Positions 6,902-13,396 are shown, numbered from the stretch's first letter. The stretch is 19,086 nucleotides of DNA from an uncultured Bacilli bacterium (GCA_944329545.1 CALVIK010000042.1:1-19086), one strand, 5' to 3'. Notes: generated by a model not told the origin, from the letters alone. Translations and numbers: made by a program.

Positions 6902-8371
6902 ATGCGAAAGTTTACAGAACAAGAAATAGTTAGAAGAGAAAAAATCGAAGAAATTAGTAAAGTATGGAATCCTTATCCAGAAAGATTTGAAACTAATTAT
7001 GACCTTAAAGAGGTGCGCTTTTTAGAAGATGGCGTGAAAGATGTTAAAGTAGCAGGTCGTATTGTTTTAATGCGAAAAATGGGTAAACTTTCTTTTTTAA
7101 CAATTCGTGATATCGAAGGACAAATTCAAATATCAATTAAAATTGATTTAATTGGGGAAGAAAAGTATAAACAATTTAAAGAATTTGTCGATGTTGGTGA
7201 TTTTATTGGTGTCGTAGGAGAAACCTTTACTACGCATACTGGTGAAAAAACTGTTAGAGCTGATGATTTTGTTTTCTTAGGGAAAGCTTTAAAACCATTA
7301 CCGGAAAAATTTCATGGGCTTACTGATGTCGAAGAAGTTTACCGTAATCGGCCTGTTGATTTAATAATGAATGAAGAGGCGAGAGAAAGATTTCTCCTTC
7401 GTTCAAAATTAATTAGATTTATTAGAAATTATTTAGATAATAATGGTTATATTGAAATAGAAACGCCTATTTTAAACAACAAACCATCAGGAGCTTTAGC
7501 TAAACCATTTAAAACTCATCATAATGCTTTAGATATTGATTTATATTTAAGAATTGCTCCTGAAACTTATTTAAAAAGAGCTATTGTCGGTGGTTTTACT
7601 AAAGTTTATGAATTCGCGCGTTGTTTTAGAAATGAAGGTATGGACTCTTCACATCTACAAGATTTTACCATGCTAGAAGGCTATGGAGCTTATTTAAATT
7701 ATAAAGATAATATGGATTTTTTACGAAAAATGTTGCAAACAGTTATTATGGAACTTTTTGGAACATTAAAAGTTAACATTGCGGGTAGTGAAGTTGATTT
7801 ATCTGGTGAGTGGGAAAGTATTTCTTTTCGCGATTTAATTTTAAAATATTGTCCAATTGATATTAATATATATAATACTAAAGAAATGCTTCTTAATAAA
7901 ATAAAAGAAGAAAAAATTGAAATAGATAGTGAAACTCCCCTTGAAGATTTAGGCTACGGTAATTTAGTTGATCAACTTTATAAAAAAGTAGCGCGCCCTC
8001 ATGTTATTGGTCCGGTATTTTTAACTGAACACCCAATTGATCTTTCACCACTTGCTAGAGCCAATGACGAAAATCCTCAAAAAACTGATCGTTTTCAATT
8101 AATTATTAATGGGGCGGAAATTATTAATGCTTATTCAGAACTGGTAGATCCACAAGAACAAGAAAAACGATTATTAAAACAAGCTGAACTTAAAAATGCT
8201 GGTGATGAAGAAGCGATGGTTATGGATATCGATTATATTGAAGCGATGGAAATAGGTATGCCGCCAATTAGTGGCTGGGGTATTGGCATTGATCGCTTGG
8301 TTCAATTACTTACTAATTGTGATAATATAAAAGATGTCGTGATGTTTCCACTTATGAGACCAAGAGATTAA
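6902..8371 (+). CDS. lysS: Lysyl-tRNA synthetase, class II
   Basis: Cytoplasmic enzyme charging tRNA-Lys. The N-terminal OB-fold anticodon-binding domain covers ~residues 45-130 (VAGRIVLMRKMGKLSFLTIRD). The class II core follows, with the KPFKTHHNALDIDLYLRIAPE block (~201-221), motif 2 around R243 (CFRNEG) and motif 3 GWGIGIDRL near R465. The length of 489 residues is typical. Wording at several conserved places is unusual: GMDSSHLQDFTMLEGY where most bacterial LysRS have a TRHNPEFTMLELY type, YRNRPVDL instead of YRQRYLDL, and VVMFPLMRP at the end. The ATG has GGAGGTG 8-9 bases upstream. A terminator overlaps the stop codon, so it is probably transcribed alone. Identity is secure; the odd motifs point to a divergent or transferred lineage. 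Confidence 0.96.
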   Translation: MRKFTEQEIVRREKIEEISKVWNPYPERFETNYDLKEVRFLEDGVKDVKVAGRIVLMRKMGKLSFLTIRDIEGQIQISIKIDLIGEEKYKQFKEFVDVGDFIGVVGETFTTHTGEKTVRADDFVFLGKALKPLPEKFHGLTDVEEVYRNRPVDLIMNEEARERFLLRSKLIRFIRNYLDNNGYIEIETPILNNKPSGALAKPFKTHHNALDIDLYLRIAPETYLKRAIVGGFTKVYEFARCFRNEGMDSSHLQDFTMLEGYGAYLNYKDNMDFLRKMLQTVIMELFGTLKVNIAGSEVDLSGEWESISFRDLILKYCPIDINIYNTKEMLLNKIKEEKIEIDSETPLEDLGYGNLVDQLYKKVARPHVIGPVFLTEHPIDLSPLARANDENPQKTDRFQLIINGAEIINAYSELVDPQEQEKRLLKQAELKNAGDEEAMVMDIDYIEAMEIGMPPISGWGIGIDRLVQLLTNCDNIKDVVMFPLMRPRD

Positions 8372-8388
8372 TTCTTGGTTTTCTTTTT
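8358..8388 (+). terminator. lysS terminator overlapping its stop codon
   Basis: ACCAAGA (8359-8365) pairs with TCTTGGT (8373-8379), with G-T pairs possible on both sides and the loop ATTAA. TTTTCTTTTT follows. The left arm is in the last lysS codons and the stop codon is in the loop. Confidence 0.8.
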
Positions 8389-8398
8389 GCTTAAAAAA

Positions 8399-8407
8399 TG
8401 TTACAAT
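8399..8407 (+). promoter_or_regulatory. Extended -10 promoter of the prepilin-like gene
   Basis: TGTTACAAT (TACAAT at 8402-8407) lies just before the GAGGGTGAT ribosome site. No clear -35 box is present. It sits directly after the lysS terminator. Confidence 0.5.
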
Positions 8408-8422
8408 ATAGAGGGTGATAAG

Positions 8423-8815
8423 ATGAAAAAAGGATTTACATTAATAGAACTTTTAGCAGTTTTATTAATATTAGGGGTTATAGCGTTAATAACAACGCCA
8501 ATCATTATTAATGTTTTAGAAAATTCTAGGAAAAATACTTTTGAAAATAGTATTGAACAACTCATAAACATTGCAAAAATGGATTATAATGAATATGGAC
8601 GAACTGAATCTACGATTTATGAATATCAAAATGATAAATTTGTTTGTTTAAAGTGTGATAATGGTCGTGATTTATCATTAGATTATTCAGGTTCTTTAGA
8701 TGCTTCTGGAACAATTACTTTAGAAAAAGCAAAAGTCACAAATTTATCTTTTCAAGGAAAAGAATTTACTGCAACTTATAATAATGAAGTACAAGTGAAA
8801 AAAATTGATGAATAA
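8423..8815 (+). CDS. Type IV prepilin-like (class III signal peptide) protein
   Basis: A 130-residue protein that begins KKGFTLIELLAVLLILGVI, the classic prepilin signal: a short basic leader, cleavage after Gly (KKG^FTLIE), Glu at position 5 of the mature form, and a hydrophobic spine to about residue 30. Such proteins are cut and N-methylated by a prepilin peptidase and built into type IV or competence pseudopili. The ATG at 8423 is chosen over the in-frame upstream ATG at 8375 because GAGGGTGAT is correctly spaced, and because the upstream extension would put residues of the promoter region ahead of the prepilin leader. Two close cysteines (CLKC) lie in the globular part. No assembly ATPase, platform protein or peptidase is in this window, so it is an orphan minor pilin here. 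Confidence 0.85.
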   Translation: MKKGFTLIELLAVLLILGVIALITTPIIINVLENSRKNTFENSIEQLINIAKMDYNEYGRTESTIYEYQNDKFVCLKCDNGRDLSLDYSGSLDASGTITLEKAKVTNLSFQGKEFTATYNNEVQVKKIDE

Positions 8816-8837
8816 ATCATTTCCTCTTGCGTATAAT
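8810..8837 (+). promoter_or_regulatory. Possible sigma-E-type promoter of spoIIIAH
   Basis: GAATAAA (8810-8816), 13 bases, then CGTATAAT (8830-8837) resembles the mother-cell sigma-E consensus (kmATAtt, 13-15 bases, CATACAnT) with the core ATA kept and 6 of 8 bases in the -10. The sigma-A reading (TATAAT at 8832) lacks a -35 at normal spacing. The assignment is inferred from consensus and from the gene's role. Confidence 0.4.
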
Positions 8838-8866
8838 TAATTAGAAATGTACCAGGAGGGATAATA

Positions 8867-9373
8867 ATGATTAATAAAAAAAGTCTATGGTTTTTAACTT
8901 TATTTAGTTTGATATTAGTTTTAAGTGTTTATTATATAACAATGCCCAGTGATTTGCTTTTAACAACTAATAACATTTCTGAAAGCAAGGAAAAAAAGAC
9001 AGAAACAGTGTCTGCTACTGATAGTGAAAGCGCTGAACTTGTCGCGCTGAGAGTCGAAGCTGAGGAAGAAATGCTTAGCCAAATTGATGAATTAAAAGCA
9101 ATTTTAACAAGCAGTAAATCTAGTACTGAGGAAAAAAATGAAGCTTTTAATAAAATGCAAGAGCTTAATAAAAATAGAGGTACGGAGGAAACTATTGAGA
9201 AAAAAATAAAAGATAATTTAAATTTAAAAGCTTTTGTAAAAATAGATAATTCAGATATATCTGTTGTTGTTGACAGCACGAAACACGATAAAAAAGAAGC
9301 TAATAAAATAATGCGTCTTGTACAAGAGGAATTTGATAGTGATATGAATATTTCCGTTAAATTTCAAAAATAG
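8867..9373 (+). CDS. spoIIIAH: Stage III sporulation protein AH-like protein
   Basis: Mother-cell membrane protein whose extracytoplasmic YscJ/FliF-like domain pairs with forespore SpoIIQ to form the channel crossing the intermembrane space of the engulfed forespore. One membrane segment at residues ~7-25 follows a short MINKKS cytoplasmic end. A charged coiled region follows (~50-110, EEMLSQIDELKAIL, STEEKNEAFNKMQELN), then the ring-building domain (~115-168: LKAFVKIDNSDISVVVDS, EANKIMRLVQEEF). The wording STEEKNEA and EAN.I..LV..E is typical of SpoIIIAH. At 168 residues it is shorter than the ~218 of Bacillus subtilis, the linker being reduced. The ribosome site AGGAGGG is at 8854-8860. It is not next to the other spoIIIA genes; gerE and gerM follow. 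A terminator overlaps its stop codon. Confidence 0.85.
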   Translation: MINKKSLWFLTLFSLILVLSVYYITMPSDLLLTTNNISESKEKKTETVSATDSESAELVALRVEAEEEMLSQIDELKAILTSSKSSTEEKNEAFNKMQELNKNRGTEETIEKKIKDNLNLKAFVKIDNSDISVVVDSTKHDKKEANKIMRLVQEEFDSDMNISVKFQK

Positions 9374-9390
9374 AGAAATCTATTTTTTTT
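9366..9390 (+). terminator. spoIIIAH terminator overlapping its stop codon
   Basis: AAAAATAGA (9366-9374) pairs with TCTATTTTT (9379-9387) across a GAAA tetraloop, followed by a T-run to 9390. The TAG stop (9371-9373) is in the left arm. Confidence 0.88.
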
Positions 9391-9405
9391 TAGGCTTTTT
9401 TAAGC

Positions 9406-9432
9406 ACTAAAACTAAAAGGGCACATAAAATA
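9406..9432 (+). promoter_or_regulatory. Predicted sigma-K promoter of gerE
   Basis: AC at 9406-9407 (in GCACT), a 16-base spacer, then CATAAAATA at 9424-9432 match the sigma-K consensus AC-N16/17-CATANNNTA exactly. In Bacillus subtilis gerE is transcribed by sigma-K. Transcription would begin near 9439, after the ATG at 9435, which supports the start at 9477. Confidence 0.68.
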
Positions 9433-9476
9433 ATATGAATAAATATAAACCACCCAACTTAGGAAGTGAGGGAAAT

Positions 9477-9683
9477 ATGAAAAAGGGTATTTTAACCAAA
9501 AGGGAACGCGAAGTTTTTGAATTGTTAATAAAAAATGAGACAACAAGCGAAATTGCGAAAAAGTTAAATATAAGTGAAAAAACTGTTAGAAACCACATTT
9601 CTAATGCGATGCAAAAACTTGGAGTTAAAGGACGCACTGGGGCGGTTATTGAGCTCCTTAAACTTGGAGAACTTTCGTTATAA
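9477..9683 (+). CDS. gerE: GerE, late mother-cell sporulation regulator (LuxR-type HTH)
   Basis: A 68-residue protein made only of a LuxR/GerE helix-turn-helix. The segments LTKREREVFELL, ISEKTVRNHISNAMQKLGVK and the GEL ending match Bacillus subtilis GerE (74 residues) almost word for word, from memory of that sequence; the HTH spans ~residues 20-48. GerE is the last transcription factor of the mother-cell line and switches late coat genes on or off with sigma-K. I start at the ATG at 9477, because GAGGGA lies 4-9 bases upstream and because the predicted sigma-K promoter overlaps the other in-frame ATG at 9435 (82-residue version). It has no receiver or ligand domain, unlike LuxR/NarL regulators. 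Its terminator overlaps the stop codon. gerM follows, as these genes are also near each other in Bacillus. Confidence 0.92.
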   Translation: MKKGILTKREREVFELLIKNETTSEIAKKLNISEKTVRNHISNAMQKLGVKGRTGAVIELLKLGELSL

Positions 9684-9707
9684 AAGGTTATAAAGGACCT
9701 TTTTTTT
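9682..9707 (+). terminator. gerE terminator overlapping its stop codon
   Basis: AAAAGGT (9682-9688) pairs with ACCTTTT (9697-9703), loop TATAAAGG, followed by TTTT to 9707. The last two bases of the TAA stop are in the stem. Confidence 0.85.
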
Positions 9708-9715
9708 CATATAAT
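9688..9715 (+). promoter_or_regulatory. Possible sigma-E-type promoter of gerM
   Basis: CATATAAT at 9708-9715 matches the sigma-E -10 (CATACAnT) at all but one base. TTATAAA at 9688-9694, 13 bases upstream, keeps the ATA core of the -35. The caution is that the start of transcription would fall near 9722, inside the AGGTGAT ribosome site, giving an almost leaderless message. gerM is a sigma-E gene in Bacillus subtilis. Confidence 0.4.
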
Positions 9716-9731
9716 TATTTAGGTGATATTT

Positions 9732-10703
9732 ATGCTTAAAAAAATTTCCATTAGGAAAATTACTTTAGCTTCTATTGCTTTATTTACTTGTGCTTTAATA
9801 TATTTAGTTCCGGCAGTTAATGAAAAAGAAAATTTTTTAGAAGATTTAGAATATGTCGATAATGAAAATGATTATAGTCCGGTTTTTTTGTTAGATAAAA
9901 ATAATTATGTGGCTTTAACAGAAGTGGCAGTTAGTAAAGATGATGATATTATTAATAAAGCTAGAGAAGTTTTAGAAGTTTTAATAATTGGCTCTTCTGA
10001 TGGCAAAGTTCCTAATGGTTTTAATGCAATTATACCTCCTAACACGGAAATACTTAGTATAACTTATGATAATAATTTAATAAAAGTTGATTTTTCTAGT
10101 GATATATTAGAAATAAGTGCTGAATTGGAAGAAAAAATGATAGAAGCGATTGTTTACAGTTTGACTTCGATTGAGGGGGTTGATAATGTTATTATTTATA
10201 TTGAAGGGGAAATTTTGTCAAAGCTACCGAAAACTAAAATAAATTTACCAAGTACTTTAAATAGAAGTTTTGGAATTAATAAAGAATTTAATTTAACAAG
10301 TACTAAAGATATTACTGATGTTACGGTTTATTATATTAATCAAATAAATGATAATTATTATTATGTGCCTGTGACTAAATATTTAAATGATACTAGAGAT
10401 AAGATTACTATTGTTATTGATGAATTAACTAGTGGTTTTAATTATAATAATAATTTAATGAGCTTTTTAAATGAAGATGTTAGGCTTGTATCTAGTAATA
10501 TTAATGATAATGTTTTAAGTTTAGATTTTACTTCTTCCATTTTTGATGACATTAATACTAAAGAAGTTTTAGAAGAAGTTATTTATACTATATGCCTTTC
10601 TGCTTATGATAATTATGATGTCGAAGAAGTTATTTTAATGGCGGATAATCAAGAAATTTACAAAAGCATGGCCAAAACTATTGAAAAGCGCGGAAAAATG
10701 TAG
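9732..10703 (+). CDS. gerM: GerM-like sporulation protein with two GerM domains
   Basis: A 323-residue exported protein with an N-terminal hydrophobic segment (residues ~10-27, KITLASIALFTCALIYLV) and two tandem GerM domains. The first covers ~65-165 (AREVLEVLIIG, PNTEILSITYDNNLIKVDFSS, EAIVYSLTSIEGVDNVIIYIEG). The second covers ~185-310 (DVTVYYINQINDNYYYVPV, NDNVLSLDFTSS, EEVIYTICLSA...VEEVILMADN). In Bacillus subtilis GerM is a mother-cell lipoprotein that helps assemble the SpoIIIAH-SpoIIQ complex and is needed for sporulation and germination. The ATG at 9732 is chosen over the GTG at 9723, because that GTG is itself part of the AGGTGAT ribosome site. The Cys near residue 19 (ALFTC) is a poor lipobox, so it may be a membrane anchor instead. 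The tRNA-Arg promoter lies in its last codons. Confidence 0.87.
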   Translation: MLKKISIRKITLASIALFTCALIYLVPAVNEKENFLEDLEYVDNENDYSPVFLLDKNNYVALTEVAVSKDDDIINKAREVLEVLIIGSSDGKVPNGFNAIIPPNTEILSITYDNNLIKVDFSSDILEISAELEEKMIEAIVYSLTSIEGVDNVIIYIEGEILSKLPKTKINLPSTLNRSFGINKEFNLTSTKDITDVTVYYINQINDNYYYVPVTKYLNDTRDKITIVIDELTSGFNYNNNLMSFLNEDVRLVSSNINDNVLSLDFTSSIFDDINTKEVLEEVIYTICLSAYDNYDVEEVILMADNQEIYKSMAKTIEKRGKM

Positions 10704-10709
10704 TATAAT
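10681..10709 (+). promoter_or_regulatory. Sigma-A promoter of tRNA-Arg
   Basis: TTGAAA (10681-10686), a 17-base spacer and TATAAT (10704-10709) form a near-consensus promoter. It lies within the last codons of gerM; the gerM TAG stop directly precedes the -10 box. Start is expected near 10716. Confidence 0.8.
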
Positions 10710-10712
10710 CAT

Positions 10713-10731
10713 CTTGTACTTTGAGTACGAG
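10713..10731 (+). repeat. Inverted repeat between the tRNA promoter and the tRNA
   Basis: CTTGTACT (10713-10720) and AGTACGAG (10724-10731) pair over 8 positions (one T-G wobble) with a TTG loop. It ends 2 bases before the tRNA and spans the expected transcription start. It could be a protein-binding site or a processing aid; neither is shown. Confidence 0.55.
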
Positions 10732-10733
10732 AT

Positions 10734-10810
<77 letters not shown>

Positions 10811-10820
10811 CTTAGATATT

Positions 10821-10844
10821 AACCCTTGATTTTCAAGGGTTTTA
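10821..10844 (+). terminator. tRNA-Arg terminator
   Basis: AACCCTTGA (10821-10829) pairs perfectly with TCAAGGGTT (10833-10841) with a TTT loop, followed by TTATTG. It lies 10 bases past the tRNA CCA end. Confidence 0.88.
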
Positions 10845-10924
10845 TTGTGCTTGAAAACTTATTGTTTTTGTTTATAAATGTTTTTAATTTTCGGCAAATT
10901 ATTTATTTTTATTTTAAAATGAGG

Positions 10925-10930
10925 TATAAT
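10925..10930 (+). promoter_or_regulatory. Likely -10 box for the gene pair before and including eno
   Basis: TATAAT at 10925-10930 lies 24 bases before the start of the unknown gene. The -35 at 17-base spacing (TTTATT, 10902-10907) is weak. A second TGGTATAAG-like box starts at 10930. Confidence 0.5.
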
Positions 10931-10953
10931 GGTATAAGATAAGGCGGTGTATC

Positions 10954-11661
10954 ATGGAAATATCTTTAAAATTATTGGAAACCCAAGAGCTTAAATTTGC
11001 GGAATTAAAAAAACAAATTACTAATGAATTGAATTTACAAGCTCTTAGTGATGATGAAATAGAGGAATCTTTAAAAGCTTTAATTCAAATAGAAACAGAG
11101 GATTTTGATAACAGTATGAATGATTTAGTATTGCGAAAATATTATTGCTATTTTATCGATAATATATTTCCTTTGATATATGCAATGATAACTAGTCATA
11201 AAACGCCACAAGATCACTTAAAGTATTTTGAATTAAAAAAGAAAATAAATGAAAAAAACCGAGCATTGTTAAAAAAATCTTTTGATGATTATTTTTATAA
11301 AGTTGGTAATGGTTTTATTGTTAATACTTTAAACAGCCATGAAGTTCATATGGTTGATGAATTAGAAGAAATTTGGCAAAAGAAAGATTTGTTTATGGTG
11401 GATCATAATTATGATGATAGTATAGCTACAAAGTATCCTGAACCAAAGTTTGATTATGATTTAAATTTTTGGGTTTTATATGCGGCAAATATTCAAAAAA
11501 AATTGTTTTTAATAGAACAAAGTTTAGCCGAAAAAATACCTGATTTTGCTTCAAGTTTGGCACTATATGAACATCATTTAAAATTGTATCTCGAGTATGT
11601 GAAAAAATATCGTTTTATTAGTGCGTGTAAACAAATCAAAGAAATGAGGAGTGTGAAATGA
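10954..11661 (+). CDS. Unknown 235-residue helical protein, translationally coupled to eno
   Basis: I do not recognise a family. The protein is soluble, acidic and Leu/Lys/Glu-rich, and predicted mostly helical. N-terminal helices (LKLLETQELKFAELKKQI, residues ~5-25) precede an acidic helix (DDEIEESLKALIQIE). An aromatic segment (LRKYYCYFIDNIFPLIYAM, ~60-80), a Tyr/Asp-rich middle (~130-165) and a helical C-terminus (YEHHLKLYLEYVKKYRF) follow. No signal peptide or clear membrane segment is seen. The ribosome site AAGGCGGTG precedes the ATG. Its TGA overlaps the eno ATG by 4 bases (ATGA), and the eno ribosome site is within its last codons, so the two proteins are made together. A tie to glycolysis is only suggested by that coupling. 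Confidence 0.82.
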   Translation: MEISLKLLETQELKFAELKKQITNELNLQALSDDEIEESLKALIQIETEDFDNSMNDLVLRKYYCYFIDNIFPLIYAMITSHKTPQDHLKYFELKKKINEKNRALLKKSFDDYFYKVGNGFIVNTLNSHEVHMVDELEEIWQKKDLFMVDHNYDDSIATKYPEPKFDYDLNFWVLYAANIQKKLFLIEQSLAEKIPDFASSLALYEHHLKLYLEYVKKYRFISACKQIKEMRSVK

Positions 11662-12890
11662 GTAAGATAAAAGATATTTATGCTAGAGAAGTATTAGATT
11701 CTAGAGGTAATCCAACAGTAGAGGCCACCGTAGTTTTAGAAAGTGGTTTTAAAGCTAAAGCTATGGTGCCAAGTGGCGCGTCTACTGGTTCTAAAGAAGC
11801 TTTGGAACTGCGTGATGGCGAGCCGCGATATTTGGGCAAAGGGGTTTTAAAAGCTGTCAATAATATCAATACAGTAATTAAAGAAGCATTAATTGGGAAA
11901 AATGCTTTAAATCAACGAGAAATTGACAATATTATGATAAAACTTGACGCTACAGAAAATAAAAGCAATTTAGGAGCGAATGCTATTTTAGCGGTTTCTT
12001 TAGCCAATTTAAAAGTAGCTAGTAAATATAATCACAAAGAATTATATGAATATGTAGGAAATTCTTACAGTATGCCTCTTGCGATGATGAATATTTTAAA
12101 TGGTGGTGTTCATGCTGATAACGAATTAAATTTCCAAGAATTTATGATTATGCCTGTGGCTTTAGAAATGAAAGAAAGAATTAGAATTGGCAGTGAAATA
12201 TTTCATACTTTAAAAAATATTTTAAAAGAAAACGGATATAATACTAATGTTGGTGATGAAGGAGGATTTGCCCCAAACTTAAAAACAAATAAAGAGGCTT
12301 TAGATTTTATTGTTACAGCTATAAAAAAAGCCGGTTATCAACCAGGGGTTGATGTTAAATTAGCTTTAGATGTTGCTGCTAGTGAATTTTATCAAGAAGG
12401 TTATTATTGTTTAGAAGGCGGCAAGTATACTACGGATGAGTTACTTGATTATTATCAAAAATTAGTTAGGGAATATCCAATTGTTTCCATCGAAGATCCT
12501 TTTGATGAAAATGATTGGCAAGGCTTTCAAAAAATGACTAAAATATTAGGTGATAAAATATGGATTGTTGGCGATGATTTATTTGTTACCAATAAAAAAT
12601 ATTTACAAAAAGGCATTGAATTAAAAGCTGCCAATGCTATTTTAATAAAAATGAATCAAATTGGTACAATTACGGAAACATTTGAAACCATCGCTTTAGC
12701 GCAGGCTAATGGTTATAGAACAATTATTTCCCATCGTAGTGGGGAAACTGAAGATACTTCGATTGCTGATTTGGCAGTTGGACTTGATTTAAGGCAAATA
12801 AAAACCGGCTCATTATCTAGAACGGACCGGATAAGTAAATACAATAGATTAATGGAAATTGAAGAAAACAATTGTAATTTATCTAAATGA
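11658..12890 (+). CDS. eno: Enolase (phosphopyruvate hydratase)
   Basis: Glycolytic enzyme interconverting 2-phosphoglycerate and phosphoenolpyruvate with Mg2+. Family landmarks are all present: AREVLDSRGNPTVE, SGASTG, the QEFM glutamate, GDEGGFAPNL, ALDVAASEF, SIEDPFDENDW, VGDDLFVTN, IKMNQIGT, SHRSGETED (H359, R360) and IKTGS (K382). Metal ligands (D of ALDVA, E of SIED, D of GDD) and the catalytic Glu/Lys pair are intact, so it should be active. At 410 residues it is about 20 shorter than usual, with a trimmed loop around LYEYVGNSYSMPLAMMN and a short C-terminus. It is coupled by a 4-base overlap to the upstream unknown gene. The promoter of the next gene starts inside its last codons, and no terminator is seen after it. 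Confidence 0.98.
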   Translation: MSKIKDIYAREVLDSRGNPTVEATVVLESGFKAKAMVPSGASTGSKEALELRDGEPRYLGKGVLKAVNNINTVIKEALIGKNALNQREIDNIMIKLDATENKSNLGANAILAVSLANLKVASKYNHKELYEYVGNSYSMPLAMMNILNGGVHADNELNFQEFMIMPVALEMKERIRIGSEIFHTLKNILKENGYNTNVGDEGGFAPNLKTNKEALDFIVTAIKKAGYQPGVDVKLALDVAASEFYQEGYYCLEGGKYTTDELLDYYQKLVREYPIVSIEDPFDENDWQGFQKMTKILGDKIWIVGDDLFVTNKKYLQKGIELKAANAILIKMNQIGTITETFETIALAQANGYRTIISHRSGETEDTSIADLAVGLDLRQIKTGSLSRTDRISKYNRLMEIEENNCNLSK

Positions 12891-12900
12891 ATGATATAAT
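12872..12900 (+). promoter_or_regulatory. Extended sigma-A promoter of the FxLYD-like gene
   Basis: TTGTAA (12872-12877), a 17-base spacer and TATAAT (12895-12900), preceded by TGA for an extended -10. The -35 lies inside the last eno codons. Confidence 0.75.
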
Positions 12901-12924
12901 TTATATAGTAAAAAGGAGGGCATT

Positions 12925-13371
12925 ATGAAAAATAAAGGTTTTAATAAAAAAATTTTATTAATTATTGGGATTGTACTTTTAATTGCTGTAATTATTACTG
13001 TTTTATGGTTAGTTATGAATGGTAAAGATGAAAAAGATAAAGTTGCTAAGGAAGAAGTTACAAAAGTTAATGATAGTGCGAATATAATTAAAGAAGCAAC
13101 ATATGAAGGTTTGACAATTAATAACATTGTTGTTATGACAAAAGATGATAATTCAACTTTTACGGCTACAGTAACTAATAATACTGATGAAGCAAAAGAA
13201 GTTAATGATTTCTATATTGTTTTTAAAAAAGGTGATAGCGAGGTTGCTTCAGTTTATGCTTATATTGGCGAAAAATTAGAACCTAAAGAATCGAAAGATG
13301 TAACTGCTTCAATAGGCATGGAATTGACAAAAGATGTTGCTGATTCCGTTGAATATCGGGCAGAAAAATAG
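12925..13371 (+). CDS. Membrane-anchored protein with FxLYD-like extracellular domain
   Basis: A 148-residue protein. A short basic start (MKNKGFNKK) and one hydrophobic segment (residues ~10-32, ILLIIGIVLLIAVIITVLW) are followed by a charged linker and a single beta-rich domain (~55-145). The sequence NSTFTATVTNNTDEAKEV, DFYIVFKKGDSEVASV, KLEPKESKDVTASI is the pattern of FxLYD/DUF-type immunoglobulin-like domains found on many Gram-positive membrane proteins. The orientation should be N-in, domain outside. The function of these domains is not known; protein-protein contact at the cell surface is a guess. The ribosome site AAGGAGGG is strong. Its TAG stop lies at the foot of a hairpin shared with the convergent metalloprotease gene. 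Confidence 0.82.
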   Translation: MKNKGFNKKILLIIGIVLLIAVIITVLWLVMNGKDEKDKVAKEEVTKVNDSANIIKEATYEGLTINNIVVMTKDDNSTFTATVTNNTDEAKEVNDFYIVFKKGDSEVASVYAYIGEKLEPKESKDVTASIGMELTKDVADSVEYRAEK

Positions 13372-13396
13372 AGCTAGTGTTTAATTAGCTTTTTTT
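13364..13396. terminator. Bidirectional terminator of the convergent FxLYD/metalloprotease pair
   Basis: AGCTAGT (13372-13378) pairs with ATTAGCT (13384-13390) with one G-T wobble and a GTTTA loop. T-runs lie on both sides (13390-13396 on plus; the complement of 13364-13368 on minus). The plus-strand TAG (13369-13371) and the minus-strand stop (13374-13376) both lie in or at the hairpin. Confidence 0.85.

Noticed and set aside
8375..8422. In-frame ATG at 8375 as the start of the prepilin-like gene
   Set aside because: It lies in the lysS terminator T-run without a ribosome site and would bury the prepilin leader behind 16 extra residues; 8423 has GAGGGTGAT correctly placed.
9435..9476. In-frame ATG at 9435 as the gerE start
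   Set aside because: Poor ribosome site and overlap with the predicted sigma-K -10 box; 9477 has GAGGGA. The longer form is not fully excluded if another promoter is used.
9723..9731. GTG at 9723 as the gerM start
   Set aside because: The GTG is part of the AGGTGAT ribosome site of the ATG at 9732.
9782..9800. Lipobox in GerM (ALFTC)
   Set aside because: Thr before the Cys and Phe at -2 do not fit the usual [LVI][ASTVI][GAS]C pattern well, so a lipoprotein call is not made.
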